DNA of 64,000 nt from Glaciimonas sp. CA11.2 (lineage in GTDB: Bacteria > Pseudomonadota > Gammaproteobacteria > Burkholderiales > Burkholderiaceae_D), in the NCBI RefSeq assembly GCF_034314045.1, contig NZ_JAVIWL010000001.1, forward strand, positions 1,550,001-1,614,000, read 5' to 3'. The notes under the pieces are model-generated. The model was not told where the DNA came from. It was given only the letters and a program-made list of their open reading frames with translations, and made no database searches. How positions within the stretch are numbered: the first letter of the stretch is position 1; each line of letters starts with the position of its first letter. A program made the translations under genes and the position numbers. Below are positions 8,440-18,114 of this stretch, piece after piece.

Positions 8440-8843
8440 GTTTCCGATTGGACACGAATCAAGGATTTTTGGCAAGCGACTGCTTGGCTTTTCCAGCAAG
8501 GGATTGCAATGCAGGCAATCAACCGAGCGATACGTAGGCGCAGCGCTTGTCAGCAACATATGTCACTTCACAAACATTAGCCATTTACTTAAATCGCATC
8601 GAACGAAGCACGTTTCGACCCAATTCAAGTGTACCGTTACTTATCAAAAAGAAAGCCTCTCAGCGTTCACGCGCTGAAATCCTGCATCGTGTGTTACTGC
8701 GTTTTCCGACAAAAAGGACTGACAACCTAACGACATAGTAAGTAAAGCATGCCTATTTTTACGTGCTCCGTAGCGTAATTCTCTCTCAATATTTATCCAT
8801 TTTTCCCATTAAAAATGTCGTAATAACGAAAGGCACCTCATTC
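8440..8843. other. Intergenic region between chaA and the oxoamine synthase gene
   Basis: This is the divergent promoter region of two oppositely directed genes. The short frames in it show no family features. I see no strong hairpin. The right end is AT-rich, as expected for a promoter. Confidence 0.4.
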
Positions 8844-10091
8844 GTGAAACCTGATTTTGAGTCTATCAATGTAATTGGTAAAAACCTGTTCCGCAATAAT
8901 GCAAAAATGGTGGCCGCTTCGGAGGTCGGCTACAGAATTGCACAAGAACAGAACATGATCGGTATCCGTGTCGACGCCAGCGCTGGGCAAAACAAGTTGC
9001 GTGATATCGCAACCGGCAAGGATTTTGTCAATTTATGCTCTTGCTCATATTTGGGGCTGAATAGTCATCCTGCGGTGTTGCAAGGTGGCATTGACGCTTT
9101 GCAAAGTCAGGGTATTACTGGCCTTGCGATGGCGGAATACCGCATCCGCTTGAGTGTGATGGAGGAGTTAGAGCAGGAATTGAGGGATCTTTTTAATGGA
9201 CCGGTGTTACCCGCGATTTCTTGCAGTGCATTGACCGCAGGAATATTGCCGCTGCTGGCATCCGGACATTTAACCGATGGTGAGCCGATGGTGATGGTGT
9301 TTGATAAGTGCGCGCATTTTTCAATGGCTTTTATTAAACCGATTATCGCTGATGAGACACTGGTCCTGAACTGTCCTCACAACGACATGATGTATCTGGA
9401 GGAAATCTGCAAAAAATATCCCCGGGTGGCTTATATATGCGATGGCGTGTATTCGGTTGGCGGCGTCGCTGATCTTGCCGCTCTATTGTCGCTACAAGAG
9501 CGTTATGGCTTGTTTCTTTACTTTGATGACTCGCACTCTCTTTCGGTTGAGGGCAACAACGGTGAAGGTCACATCCGATCCCGGCTTGCCGCGTTAAACG
9601 ACAGAACCATTATCGTTGCCTCAATCGCCAAGGCATTTGGGAGTACCGGCGGCATCGCCATGCTGGGTTCAGAAAAACATTTCGAATTTTTATACCGGGC
9701 TGGACCACTCGGATGGTCACAAAGCCTGCGCATAGCGGCAATCGGTACCACTTTAGGCAGCATCAAAGTACATAAGAGCGCTGAACTGCACACGCTTCAG
9801 CAACAGTTAACACACAATATTGCCTTATTTGATCGTCAGATCACCACGCTTCAGCGTGGCAACGGACTCAATATCAAGGTAGTCGAAGTCGGTGATCAGG
9901 GTAAAGCGGTCCATTTATCGAAAGCCCTTTATGAGAAAGGGTTTTACTGTTCGCCAGTATTTTTTCCTATCGTAGGTCGGGACAGAGCGGGTGTTCGGCT
10001 CATGTTACGCGGTGACTTGCCGGCAGAGATAGTGCAGTCTTTTGTCGATCAACTAAAAGACATACTGCGCAAAATGGATGTGCAACATTAA
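8844..10091 (+). CDS. Alpha-oxoamine synthase family PLP enzyme (BioF/KBL/CqsA-like)
   Basis: From a GTG at 8844 (GAAAGG about ten bases upstream) the protein is 415 residues. It has the fold type I signatures of the alpha-oxoamine synthases: CSCSYLGLNSHP near the N-terminus, the cofactor motif FDDSHSL (D228, D229, H231) and the Schiff-base lysine in SIAKAFGSTGG (K263). The family condenses an amino acid with an acyl-CoA or acyl-ACP, as in BioF, Kbl, serine palmitoyltransferase and the autoinducer synthase CqsA. No bio, kbl/tdh or sphingolipid gene is nearby. The next gene downstream is a DHA2 exporter, which suggests that a secreted small molecule is made here. That role is inferred. The frame is open upstream to 8763, so the start is uncertain. 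Confidence 0.75.
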   Translation: MKPDFESINVIGKNLFRNNAKMVAASEVGYRIAQEQNMIGIRVDASAGQNKLRDIATGKDFVNLCSCSYLGLNSHPAVLQGGIDALQSQGITGLAMAEYRIRLSVMEELEQELRDLFNGPVLPAISCSALTAGILPLLASGHLTDGEPMVMVFDKCAHFSMAFIKPIIADETLVLNCPHNDMMYLEEICKKYPRVAYICDGVYSVGGVADLAALLSLQERYGLFLYFDDSHSLSVEGNNGEGHIRSRLAALNDRTIIVASIAKAFGSTGGIAMLGSEKHFEFLYRAGPLGWSQSLRIAAIGTTLGSIKVHKSAELHTLQQQLTHNIALFDRQITTLQRGNGLNIKVVEVGDQGKAVHLSKALYEKGFYCSPVFFPIVGRDRAGVRLMLRGDLPAEIVQSFVDQLKDILRKMDVQH

Positions 10092-10197
10092 TAGCCGACC
10101 ATATCATCGCGAATGTCACATCGCACGTTGCTTACGCATGCGTTTTAGCGCGAACAGCGACGCGCTTCCACTTCGACCTCTATTTTTAATCGTCTAA

Positions 10198-11676
10198 ATG
10201 GACACGCTTTCAAAAACCGGGGCGATGACATCTGACAAAAAGTCCACTCTGGCATGGATGGGCTTTATCGGTAGCATCATCGCTGTGCTGATGAGCATCA
10301 TGGACATTCAGATTACGAATGCAGCCATTGGTACGATTCAAACGGCGCTGAAGTTCCCGCTGGAAAAAGGCTCATGGTTATCGTCGTCTTATTTGATGGC
10401 TGAGATCGTGACCTTGCCTCTGTCTGGGCTGCTGCTTAAGGCGTTGGGAACAAAACGTTACGCTTTTATTTTTTGCGTCATGTTTATGGTCAGTTCCATT
10501 CTGTGCGCCCAAGCGTGGAGTTTTTCAAGTCTGATTATTTTTCGCGCACTTCAGGGGGCGGCGGGCGGTGCGCTGATGGCGTTTGCCTATAATTTGATTA
10601 TCATCAAATTGCCAGCGCACGAGCACTCCAAAGCGAACACGCTATTTGGTGCTACCGTGGCGTTGGCGCCCACACTTGGCCCCATGATTGCAGGCGTGAT
10701 GACCGAGGCTTTTGGATGGCAGTCGCTGTTTTATATAAATCTTCCCATCGGCCTGCTTGCACTTTGTCTGATGATGGTCGGATTACGGCACGATATTCAT
10801 CTGCCTTCCGTAAAGGGTCGGATCGATTTTATGGGGCTAATAACTATCGTGGTCGGGTTAGGTTGTCTTCAATACGTTCTCGAAGAAGGGCGCAGTCATA
10901 GCTGGTTTGCATCCACACCCATTTCTATGCTGTTCGTAACGGCAATGTCCGCATTAACCCTTTTCGTGGTGAATGAGTTGCGTACGAAAGATCCGTTGGT
11001 GAATCTCTTGCTTTTAAAAAATCGTCAGTTATTCATTAGTTGCATGGCGAATCTGCTGGCGGGAGCGGCGTTATTTGGTTGTTATTTTTTAATTCCTTAC
11101 TTCCTCATCACGCTGAAATCTTATTCGCCTATCCAGATCAGTCATATTATTATATTCGGAGGAATCGCACAGCTGGCGGCACTGATGTGTATGCCCATTA
11201 TTTTGAAGAAAATCAATATTTATGTGTTGATAGCTACAGGCAGTTTTCTCTTTGCACTCAGCTCCATCACCTGGAGTGTCGCATCCACCAATTTTCATTA
11301 TGAGTGGATCATCGGAGCGCAAATATTACGAGGCTTGGGCGGGACACTCATGTTGACGCCTTTAGGAATATTGGCAACAACCTCGATAAAAAAGGCCGAT
11401 GCTGCATCCGCATCGATTTTATTTAATGTATCGCGGACACTTGGCGGCGCGTTAGGAGTTGCCGTATTAACCACGCTAGTCAGTTATCTGCAAATACACT
11501 ATTACGCTGTTTTGATCCGTACTTATGCAGACGTCCCGGGGGTTTCACTGTCCTCACTGGCCTATCAAAGTTATCAATCTGCGTTTCAAGATACATTTCA
11601 ACTGATATGTATCGTACTTCTGATCACTTCTTGCATATTTGTCGCTCTACGCATCAAGGATCTCGTCAATCGATGA
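10198..11676 (+). CDS. DHA2-family MFS multidrug/metabolite exporter (EmrB/QacA type)
   Basis: The protein is 492 residues with about fourteen hydrophobic segments. It has the DHA2 signature early in the chain (MDIQITNAAIGTIQTAL), the GSWLSSSYLMAEIVTLPLSG segment after it, and motif-C-like GATVALAPTLGPMIAG in helix 5. These proteins export drugs or metabolites with proton uptake across the inner membrane. It starts 106 bp after the oxoamine synthase on the same strand, so the two are probably one transcript. No periplasmic adaptor (EmrA-type) gene lies beside it. The ATG has no clear ribosome site; an in-frame ATG at 10225 is an alternative. Confidence 0.85.
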   Translation: MDTLSKTGAMTSDKKSTLAWMGFIGSIIAVLMSIMDIQITNAAIGTIQTALKFPLEKGSWLSSSYLMAEIVTLPLSGLLLKALGTKRYAFIFCVMFMVSSILCAQAWSFSSLIIFRALQGAAGGALMAFAYNLIIIKLPAHEHSKANTLFGATVALAPTLGPMIAGVMTEAFGWQSLFYINLPIGLLALCLMMVGLRHDIHLPSVKGRIDFMGLITIVVGLGCLQYVLEEGRSHSWFASTPISMLFVTAMSALTLFVVNELRTKDPLVNLLLLKNRQLFISCMANLLAGAALFGCYFLIPYFLITLKSYSPIQISHIIIFGGIAQLAALMCMPIILKKINIYVLIATGSFLFALSSITWSVASTNFHYEWIIGAQILRGLGGTLMLTPLGILATTSIKKADAASASILFNVSRTLGGALGVAVLTTLVSYLQIHYYAVLIRTYADVPGVSLSSLAYQSYQSAFQDTFQLICIVLLITSCIFVALRIKDLVNR

Positions 11677-11744
11677 AAAAAAGATAATACGGAAACCATC
11701 ATCCGCTTAGTCAGACTATGAGACCGCTTCATACTCTCTTCTGG

Positions 11745-13307
11745 TCATGTTTCCGCTCGCGCCGCAATGTTTTTCTGATAAAAATCCAGAAACGCAGGCG
11801 CGGGTAATGCCTTTGCAAATAGCCATCCCTGACCGTAATCAACCTCACGCATCACAAGGTAATCCGCCTGCGCTTGCGTTTCGATGCCTTCGGCGACAAT
11901 TTTCAACTCTAAGGTTTTAGCCAAGTCAATAATATGGGGCGTTACACTGCTGGTCAGTGCATCGGTCCCAATCGTATCAATGAACGCCTTATCAATTTTT
12001 AGCGCATCCAGCGGGAGGCCCTGTAAGTACGCCAAACTGGAATAACCGGTACCGAAATCATCAATCGCCACCGTATATCCTAACTGCCGCGCTTTCGTAA
12101 TCGTCCCTAGTGCAGCGCTGATATCCATAAACCCACGCTCTGTTGCCTCTAACCAGATCTGCTGCGGATGTATGCCGGTGTCATGCAAAGCTTTTCCTAA
12201 TACCGTCAAAATACGCCCACTTTTGATGTCGCGCGCACTAAGATTAATGGCAATATGCAAGCGGCGGTTCATCACAAGTATATTTTTCATATCGCGAACA
12301 ACTGCATCGACAACCTGATCGGTGATAGCAAAAATCAGACCACTATCCTCTGCCAACGGAATAAAAAGATCTGGTGCCATCATGTAGCCACTTGGTCGCT
12401 GCCATCGGACCAAGGCTTCGGCGCCCACGCACATGCCGGTTTTGAGTTCTATTATCGGCTGATAGTGAACGACAAACTCGCGTCGCTCAATCCCGATTTT
12501 CAATTCACCCAAGGGTGACAGCCTTCGGCGCGAAAGAACGACGATGGCTGCGACAATAAGTAATGCACTCAACAAGCCAAGCGGTAACAGCATCATTTGC
12601 TCGCGTCTCAATTGAGCGATTATTTTGCTACGCGGCTCAATGGCCACTGCCACTAATCCGGAGTCGCGAAGTACCGAAAAAAGGGTACCTTTCTTTTGGA
12701 TTCCGGCACCCTTGCGCACAATCGCATTGACCGTTTCCATATCTGGATCGTGCAGGGTTCCAAGTAACTTACCTGCCGAGGTTAACACGGCCAATTGCAC
12801 GTCGGGTTCGAGAATGACATCAGCAAATCGCCCGGAAGCAATCAGCACCATGTGCGACTTGTAATATAGGCTGGTCATGGTTTGGTCGCCGCCGAACTCA
12901 GGAGTCACGCCCACGCTTACCGCGACGCCATCAGGGAGCGTAAAGTCAACCGGATATTGTTTTATATGATTGGGAGCGGGACCACCGGCAGTACACTCCA
13001 GCAGACCGTTTGGTATGTATCCAATATCCTCAATGTTTTGCGTGGTGACCGTCACTAGGCGCATGTGCCTGATATGGTCTTCAGAACATGGTTTGACTGA
13101 CAAATGCTCAAACTTATGCAATGCCTTCGCCGCACTGGTGAAAGTCATCGTTGATCGGTCAAGAGCGAGTTGAGAAAAAAGTTGAAGACGCTCTTCCTCC
13201 GCGCTCACCGCAAGATTCCAGGACACAAAAAAAGTCAATGCTAACGCGCCTGCTACACCGGCCAACGCCAGCAGCGTTGCAAAGATCATGACCTGCTTAC
13301 GATTCAA
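11745..13307 (-). CDS. CSS-motif/EAL cyclic-di-GMP phosphodiesterase
   Basis: The protein is 520 residues. A membrane helix at about 8-30 is followed by a periplasmic CSS-type sensor domain with C74 in PCSED and C105 in LLECT. A second helix spans about 238-258. The EAL domain starts near 268: EAL at 297-299, NLSA, the EATERG glutamate, IDDFGTGYSSL, KIDKAFID, AEGIE and the glutamine of YGQGWLF are all present, so hydrolysis of c-di-GMP to pGpG is expected. In E. coli relatives the two periplasmic cysteines sense redox state through DsbA/DsbB. The start is a TTG at 13307 with AGGAG seven bases upstream. Confidence 0.88.
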   Translation of the reverse strand: MNRKQVMIFATLLALAGVAGALALTFFVSWNLAVSAEEERLQLFSQLALDRSTMTFTSAAKALHKFEHLSVKPCSEDHIRHMRLVTVTTQNIEDIGYIPNGLLECTAGGPAPNHIKQYPVDFTLPDGVAVSVGVTPEFGGDQTMTSLYYKSHMVLIASGRFADVILEPDVQLAVLTSAGKLLGTLHDPDMETVNAIVRKGAGIQKKGTLFSVLRDSGLVAVAIEPRSKIIAQLRREQMMLLPLGLLSALLIVAAIVVLSRRRLSPLGELKIGIERREFVVHYQPIIELKTGMCVGAEALVRWQRPSGYMMAPDLFIPLAEDSGLIFAITDQVVDAVVRDMKNILVMNRRLHIAINLSARDIKSGRILTVLGKALHDTGIHPQQIWLEATERGFMDISAALGTITKARQLGYTVAIDDFGTGYSSLAYLQGLPLDALKIDKAFIDTIGTDALTSSVTPHIIDLAKTLELKIVAEGIETQAQADYLVMREVDYGQGWLFAKALPAPAFLDFYQKNIAARAET

Positions 13308-13647
13308 ATCGTGCTCCTACTTACGTTCTGGTGCGCCAGGATCTCGGCTACGCTCACTTCCATCGTACCGGGCCCCGCTGGTTATAATAATTAGAGGATA
13401 CATGACAACCCATCCCTGCAATGCCGCATTGCAACTAATTATAAATATAGCATCGTACTTTCGAATGGAATCTAAGTCATTAACCTCACGCCTCAACCAG
13501 ATCTCGCCTTTTGTCACCACCACTCGCCGCCGCTCTCTAGTATCTGTTGCCGTATCGGATGCCCTTTGAGCAGTCAGCCTAATGATGTGGTGTGCGGTGA
13601 TTTCGACTAAGATACGTTCCCAACCTTTAGCAGCGAGCGATACCGTA
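13308..13647. other. Intergenic region
   Basis: It separates the divergently transcribed phosphodiesterase gene and the 13648 gene. The plus-strand frame of the latter is open back to 13582 but lacks a ribosome site. I see no repeat or RNA gene. Confidence 0.35.
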
Positions 13648-14178
13648 ATGACTGATTTGCCAATCCCCTCAGAAAGCATGCTTGATGAACCGGACCACGA
13701 TGCCGAGGACAGCCTGGACACCATCACGCAGGAACCCCGTTTGTGGCGTGACGTCGGCTGGACAGCACGCGTTATAAAAAATGTGGACGACGAGGGCTGG
13801 GCGGTTGAGATGATCAAGGATGGCGAGCCCGAACCGGCGCTAGTTGGCCCATGGACCATGGGACGCGACAAAAAAAATCCCAAACCTCTGGACACAAACG
13901 CGTTTAATACACTGGTGAAGACCGCTTCAGAAGTTCTGCGTCGGCATGAGCAGCAACTGCACGCGATGCTGCATAAAGAAATTATTGTCACGACGCCATC
14001 TGCAACGGTCAACGTGACACTAGACATCGTTCCAGATGATGACTTTCCGTATGCGGTGCTGACAGCGCATAATGAGGATGGTACGCAACTGGCACAAGTC
14101 CAGGTCAGATCAAATTTCACGTTGAATAAAAATAGTGCCGCCGCTTGGGTGGAAGCCGACTTCCGCAAGCCAAATTAA
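13648..14178 (+). CDS. Conserved-looking hypothetical protein, function unknown
   Basis: The protein is 176 residues from the ATG at 13648; an upstream ATG at 13582 is possible but its added residues look unlike coding sequence. It is acidic in the N-terminal 35 residues and mixed afterwards, with no signal peptide or membrane segment. The central part (ARVIKNVDDEGWAVEMIKDG, then EPALVGPWTMGRD) looks like a small beta-rich domain, and a helical stretch KTASEVLRRHEQQLHAML follows. I do not recognise the family. It is the first of five plus-strand genes of unknown role. A 283-codon frame on the other strand is serine- and cysteine-rich and is taken as a shadow. Confidence 0.6.
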   Translation: MTDLPIPSESMLDEPDHDAEDSLDTITQEPRLWRDVGWTARVIKNVDDEGWAVEMIKDGEPEPALVGPWTMGRDKKNPKPLDTNAFNTLVKTASEVLRRHEQQLHAMLHKEIIVTTPSATVNVTLDIVPDDDFPYAVLTAHNEDGTQLAQVQVRSNFTLNKNSAAAWVEADFRKPN

Positions 14179-14403
14179 TAACAATTTAATAACAAATTAT
14201 TTAGCTTGATAAGGGTAATCCGGCTCAAGACGACTCTTAAATAACCTTTGAATGGCGATTTGCGCGATGGTGAGTGGTCCAGCCAGAACAATCAACTTGT
14301 CATCGGGCTATCCATCACCATATAAGCGCTAGAGTTGTCGTCTTGATCATCGACACGATGTATAAGATTGATTTATACTGCTAGACGCTCCAAGGAAAAA
14401 TAA

Positions 14404-14478
14404 ATGCAATTTATGCAACTTATCCATCCGCAGGCAGCAGCAACACTCATCAAAACACCAACGACACTGGCAGGCTAG
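14404..14478 (+). CDS. Possible 24-residue leader peptide upstream of the J-domain gene
   Basis: The ATG at 14404 is preceded by AAGGA at about seven bases and is followed by 24 sense codons and a TAG. The peptide begins MQFMQLIHPQAAATL. It ends 45 bases before the J-domain gene. No attenuator hairpin is evident, so a regulatory role is speculation; it may be a chance frame with a good ribosome site. I see nothing else in 14179-14523. Confidence 0.25.
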   Translation: MQFMQLIHPQAAATLIKTPTTLAG

Positions 14479-14523
14479 TGTGCGGATTCAAAACTAACCG
14501 CTCCAATACGGGTCTAAGGATGT

Positions 14524-14802
14524 ATGAAAGACTATTACGCCGTTCTCGGCACCGAAAGTAATGCGTCGATTAGCGCGATAAAAAATGCTTACCGCAAAAA
14601 AGCCTCAGAATTCCATCCGGATAGAAACACGTCACCGGACGCACCAGCGCAATTTAGACAAGTACAAGAAGCCTACGATCTGTTGTCGGATGAAACCAAG
14701 CGCAGTGAATACGATGAAAATCGACGACGTAGTCTGTTAGAAAGTCCGCTCGAAACGGCGCAACAAATCTGGACCACCTACATAAACAAGGTTTTGCAAT
14801 GA
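14524..14802 (+). CDS. Free-standing J-domain (DnaJ-like) protein
   Basis: The protein is 92 residues and almost all J-domain: [20 protein letters not shown], the HPD motif at 31-33, then [20 protein letters not shown]. The HPD loop is what stimulates Hsp70 ATPase. There is no Gly/Phe linker, zinc domain or substrate-binding domain, so the client must be chosen by its last twenty residues or by a partner. The stop overlaps the next start by four bases (ATGA at 14799-14802), so the two are translationally coupled and the downstream protein is the obvious candidate partner. Confidence 0.88.
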   Translation: MKDYYAVLGTESNASISAIKNAYRKKASEFHPDRNTSPDAPAQFRQVQEAYDLLSDETKRSEYDENRRRSLLESPLETAQQIWTTYINKVLQ

Positions 14803-15338
14803 TGCTCTCCTCCTATTTTGAAGACTTGACCAAAGCCTATCAGGCTGAATTGGAAGACTTGCGTAGCGACTCTGAGGGTAACGATATCCTCAAGTCCCGA
14901 CTTAAAGCCAAGCGCGCCCAATTTGCCCTGATGATGCCAATGATCGACACCGCGCCGGAAATGGTATCGGTCGCCTTTCACGGTGGCGTCAGTTTTCCGA
15001 ATCCGCATGCGATGGTTCTGCTGTCGACTAATGAGCTGGACGAATTTCCGTCCTGGGATGAGATTGCTGCCACGGTAGAGTTTGCGCCATGGGCGGATGA
15101 GTTAGTGGCGATTGCGCTGAAAGAAAGCGGTGGCGAGAGCTTTCTGATTACCACCGTTTGCCTTGAATACCTCTACGAAAAAAGCAACGGCAATTATCAC
15201 GGTGATTATGCCAATCAATCCAGTATTGATGAGTCAGACGACAGCGTGGATGAAGTCGAACGTGATGAAGATCGCGATCAGGATCTTGAAACCGAAGGCG
15301 CCGACTGGCTCGCCGAGCAAGGTTTTGACCGTCACTAA
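14799..15338 (+). CDS. Hypothetical protein coupled to the J-domain gene
   Basis: The protein is 179 residues with no signal or membrane segment. The N-terminal 45 residues are helical and charged ([20 protein letters not shown]). The middle ([20 protein letters not shown]) looks like an alpha/beta domain. The last 40 residues are strongly acidic with many D and E. I do not recognise the family. The four-base overlap with the J-domain gene points to a joint function, perhaps a client or regulator of a Hsp70 cycle; this is inference from coupling alone. Confidence 0.65.
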   Translation: MMLSSYFEDLTKAYQAELEDLRSDSEGNDILKSRLKAKRAQFALMMPMIDTAPEMVSVAFHGGVSFPNPHAMVLLSTNELDEFPSWDEIAATVEFAPWADELVAIALKESGGESFLITTVCLEYLYEKSNGNYHGDYANQSSIDESDDSVDEVERDEDRDQDLETEGADWLAEQGFDRH

Positions 15339-15725
15339 AATGACACCGCATCAAAGCGCTGCATTTAATTCCGCGGCGCTGTGATGCCGGTCAACGACCG
15401 TCTCCAAGCAGTAAGCCAGGATGTAAGTCACGATGATGGGTTGCCTGAGTAATACATTTATCGATGCTGTTGTAGCAACGTTGACGTATTAAGGATGCCG
15501 TATTAAGGACGACTTATAAACGTGATTTATCAAGGTGGCAGAGGTCATCGCACCGGACCTTCTTAACATTTACTCGCTGATCACCCGCCATTGATCACCC
15601 GCTTACACGACATACAAATCGGGCACTTTGAGCGTTCGTATTCTTATGTGATTAGCGTCAGTTACCCGACAATGACACTTGTTTGCCTTTATCCCTATTT
15701 TTTGTATCCTTTTACAAAGTAAACC
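15339..15725. other. Intergenic region inside the unknown-gene block
   Basis: The stretch has no open frame with gene-like features. It contains GGATGCCGTATTAAGGACGACTTATAA-type imperfect short repeats around 15490-15520 but no convincing terminator or RNA gene. A separate promoter for the 15726 gene is likely because the gap is long. Confidence 0.3.
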
Positions 15726-16442
15726 ATGACAAACGCGCTCATAGTTAAAGCAGCCAATCTAATCCGTGAAGGCGATATTGCCGGTGCAGAATTTGCACTG
15801 GTTAATCTGGCAGAAACGGAAGGCGATTACGCCCTGGTCGCCGTGCTGGAAGAAATGCCACCGAAAGATTTGCTCGCCGTGATCCGCGAGTACGACACTT
15901 CCAAAGAATCAGTAGTTAATTTGCTGGTAACGCCGGAACAGTTTGCGCGCGCGGTTGTGATCGAGAAGCTGTACGCCGATCATACGCATGTGCGTCTGCG
16001 CGGCATGATGAACTCGGTACTTTTTCGCGACGACACAAAAACCAGTGATTTCATCGAAGCGATCGCCGAGTGCGAGGGCGGTTACGAAGCTTTTATCGAC
16101 TATCTGTCGGACCGCGACGATGAAGTCACCCATTTTGCGGCGTTTGACACATTTAACGTGAATTTCACCGAAGATCGCGACGCCGTCGAAAAATCTGAAG
16201 TGGCGGACCGCGACTGGAAAGAACTCACCTGGTTGCTCAAGCATGAGCACGAAGACATTTTTGAGCAAGTCTGGCCAACGTTAAAAAAACGCAGTATCGA
16301 GCGCAAACGGCGCGAAGCTGAACTAGAACGCCTTGAACAACTTGAGGCCGCCCAGGAATACGAGGAAGACGCGCCAGCACCGGTTAAATCCCCAGCCAAA
16401 CCGTCCATCGCCATTGATCCATCCGAAGAGTCGGCGCTGTAA
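15726..16442 (+). CDS. Hypothetical protein, weak MgtE-N-like helical repeat
   Basis: The protein is 238 residues, soluble and acidic. The stretch ALVAVLEEMPPKDLLAVIRE resembles the superhelical N domain of MgtE-type proteins, but no CBS or membrane domain follows, so the likeness may only reflect a helical repeat. From about 180 a long charged helix (KRSIERKRREAELERLEQLE) looks like a coiled coil, and the last 25 residues are proline- and alanine-rich. It lies between the J-domain pair and the 16733 gene, all on one strand. Function unknown. Confidence 0.6.
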   Translation: MTNALIVKAANLIREGDIAGAEFALVNLAETEGDYALVAVLEEMPPKDLLAVIREYDTSKESVVNLLVTPEQFARAVVIEKLYADHTHVRLRGMMNSVLFRDDTKTSDFIEAIAECEGGYEAFIDYLSDRDDEVTHFAAFDTFNVNFTEDRDAVEKSEVADRDWKELTWLLKHEHEDIFEQVWPTLKKRSIERKRREAELERLEQLEAAQEYEEDAPAPVKSPAKPSIAIDPSEESAL

Positions 16443-16561
16443 CGGACTGACGCAGAATTGAAATAAGGTCTTGGCTGAACGGATGCTTAAAGCAAGACAG
16501 CTGACGCGTGGATGCGCGCAGTACCGTTCACCATCATCGAATCTGCGGTCACCTTGAGACT

Positions 16562-16603
16562 TTATCCCTGACTAGCTTAGCTAGCTATCACTCTCAGGGA
16601 TAA
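16562..16603. repeat. 10-bp perfect inverted repeat
   Basis: TTATCCCTGA at 16562-16571 is matched by TCAGGGATAA at 16594-16603, with a 22-base loop that contains the palindrome-like CTAGCTTAGCTAG. There is no T run. It lies between two unknown genes and could be a weak terminator or a protein site. Confidence 0.4.
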
Positions 16604-16732
16604 CGGTGACTTGCTTTTTCGTGTCAGCCTGTTCGCCGGTCAGTTGCGTTTTCCGTACCGCGCTTTTGGGTTCCAAAATCTGGCGCTTCATATTGCCAGC
16701 ACACCCGTTCCTTACCTCTTAAATGTCTCGCC

Positions 16733-17974
16733 ATGACCGATAACAATCGTAATATTGCCACCGTCGATAAGCGCCCTTTTTTTGAAAAAGCGCTCAGTTA
16801 CGGCGTACTAAACGACATCATTGACCATGCCAAACGTCAGGCAATCATTGGTGATGGCGCGAAAGGATCAGTGCAGATCGCAGATTTTTTCGGTTCCAGC
16901 CATCTCTATACCGACCTTGATAACGCCCGCAAGCGGATGATTAATCTGATCAGCCTGTTCCTTGAAGATGCTTATGCCAGCGACCTCGAAAAAGCGGCGA
17001 TCTCGCTACGCGACAATACCTTTTTATCGCACTCCCGCGGCGGTAACGACATGTTAAAGGCCTTGCATGCATTACCCGATTGCGCGGTGTTCGGCGATGT
17101 AAAAAGCCAGGATTTAAAAAGCTTCCAGGACGAGCGGACGCTCATCAAACCTTATACCTTAAGCGCCTACCGCAAGGAACGCCAAACTCGCGAAGAAGAT
17201 GCCAACACATTAGCAGCGGCAACCTGGTTTGCCAAAAGTATGGCGCTACCACGCTCCGCACTCGAATTTACCAGCGCAGAAACGGTTATCCGCAGCGCCA
17301 TATTGGTACGCGCTGCGGGAGCCGACAGCTTCCCTAACCGGCATGCTTTTGCCACTTTGCTGAGTACGATCCGTGCACAGGCAACCGCAGTTGGCAAACT
17401 AAAAATAGCAAAAAAATTGCTCGACGATGTGCCGGAAGAATATCTAAAAATCAGCGATAAAATTCGCAAGGAAATTGAAAAGCACGATGCCCCGCTGATC
17501 GCCAACAACACCATTGCCCTCGACGAATTGCGCAATACAATCGAATTACGCTACTTCGTGCGCGAAAGTGGCATGGATGATGTCGAGGAATTTGACACAT
17601 TAATGTCAGAGGAATGGCGACGGGTCACCGGTGGCAAAGAGGATCCGTTCTCACGCCTCACCGCCTTTTTATGTATCGCCGCTGACATCAAACCAAAAAC
17701 AACGATTTCAGAAGCGGAAGCAAAAGCGATTACGCGGCAGGTGCGCCAACATGGATTCAATACCGACGCCGTAGCGGAATTTATCACCACGGCTGCACCA
17801 TTTGAGATGAAAGAAAACCTGTTGTCGCTTTGGGAAGATGAGTTTTTGCCGGAAGCAACATCTTACTTACTTGATCAAGACGACATCAAGTACCTCAGCG
17901 CGATCAAATTTTTAAAAGAAAATTGCAATATAAAGCTAAAAACAGCGAACGTGGGCAAGAAAAAAGCGGCATAA
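16733..17974 (+). CDS. Large hypothetical protein, function unknown
   Basis: The protein is 413 residues, largely helical by composition, with no signal peptide, membrane segment or recognisable catalytic motif. Charged stretches such as KIAKKLLDDVPEEYLKISDK alternate with helices, and the C-terminus is lysine-rich (VGKKKAA). Glycine- and cysteine-poor composition argues against an enzyme with a nucleotide loop; I see no Walker, HD or HNH motif. It ends the run of five plus-strand unknown genes that begins at 13648. I cannot assign a family. Confidence 0.65.
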   Translation: MTDNNRNIATVDKRPFFEKALSYGVLNDIIDHAKRQAIIGDGAKGSVQIADFFGSSHLYTDLDNARKRMINLISLFLEDAYASDLEKAAISLRDNTFLSHSRGGNDMLKALHALPDCAVFGDVKSQDLKSFQDERTLIKPYTLSAYRKERQTREEDANTLAAATWFAKSMALPRSALEFTSAETVIRSAILVRAAGADSFPNRHAFATLLSTIRAQATAVGKLKIAKKLLDDVPEEYLKISDKIRKEIEKHDAPLIANNTIALDELRNTIELRYFVRESGMDDVEEFDTLMSEEWRRVTGGKEDPFSRLTAFLCIAADIKPKTTISEAEAKAITRQVRQHGFNTDAVAEFITTAAPFEMKENLLSLWEDEFLPEATSYLLDQDDIKYLSAIKFLKENCNIKLKTANVGKKKAA

Positions 17975-18114
17975 AATTGTCGGACGAGTTGCTAAGCCCA
18001 ATGTGAACTCAACAACCAGTTTCACTCGGGATCACGTCAATTTATGGCGTTGAACCCGTTTTCAGCGGTGCACTTTGCAGCCTTTGAATCGTTTAAACCT
18101 GATTTCAACTATTT

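Noticed and set aside
13317..14168. 283-codon minus-strand frame
   Set aside because: It is serine- and cysteine-rich without motifs, opposite to a more protein-like plus-strand gene.
15726..16442. MgtE-type magnesium transporter
   Set aside because: Only a short helical stretch resembles the N domain; there are no CBS or membrane parts.
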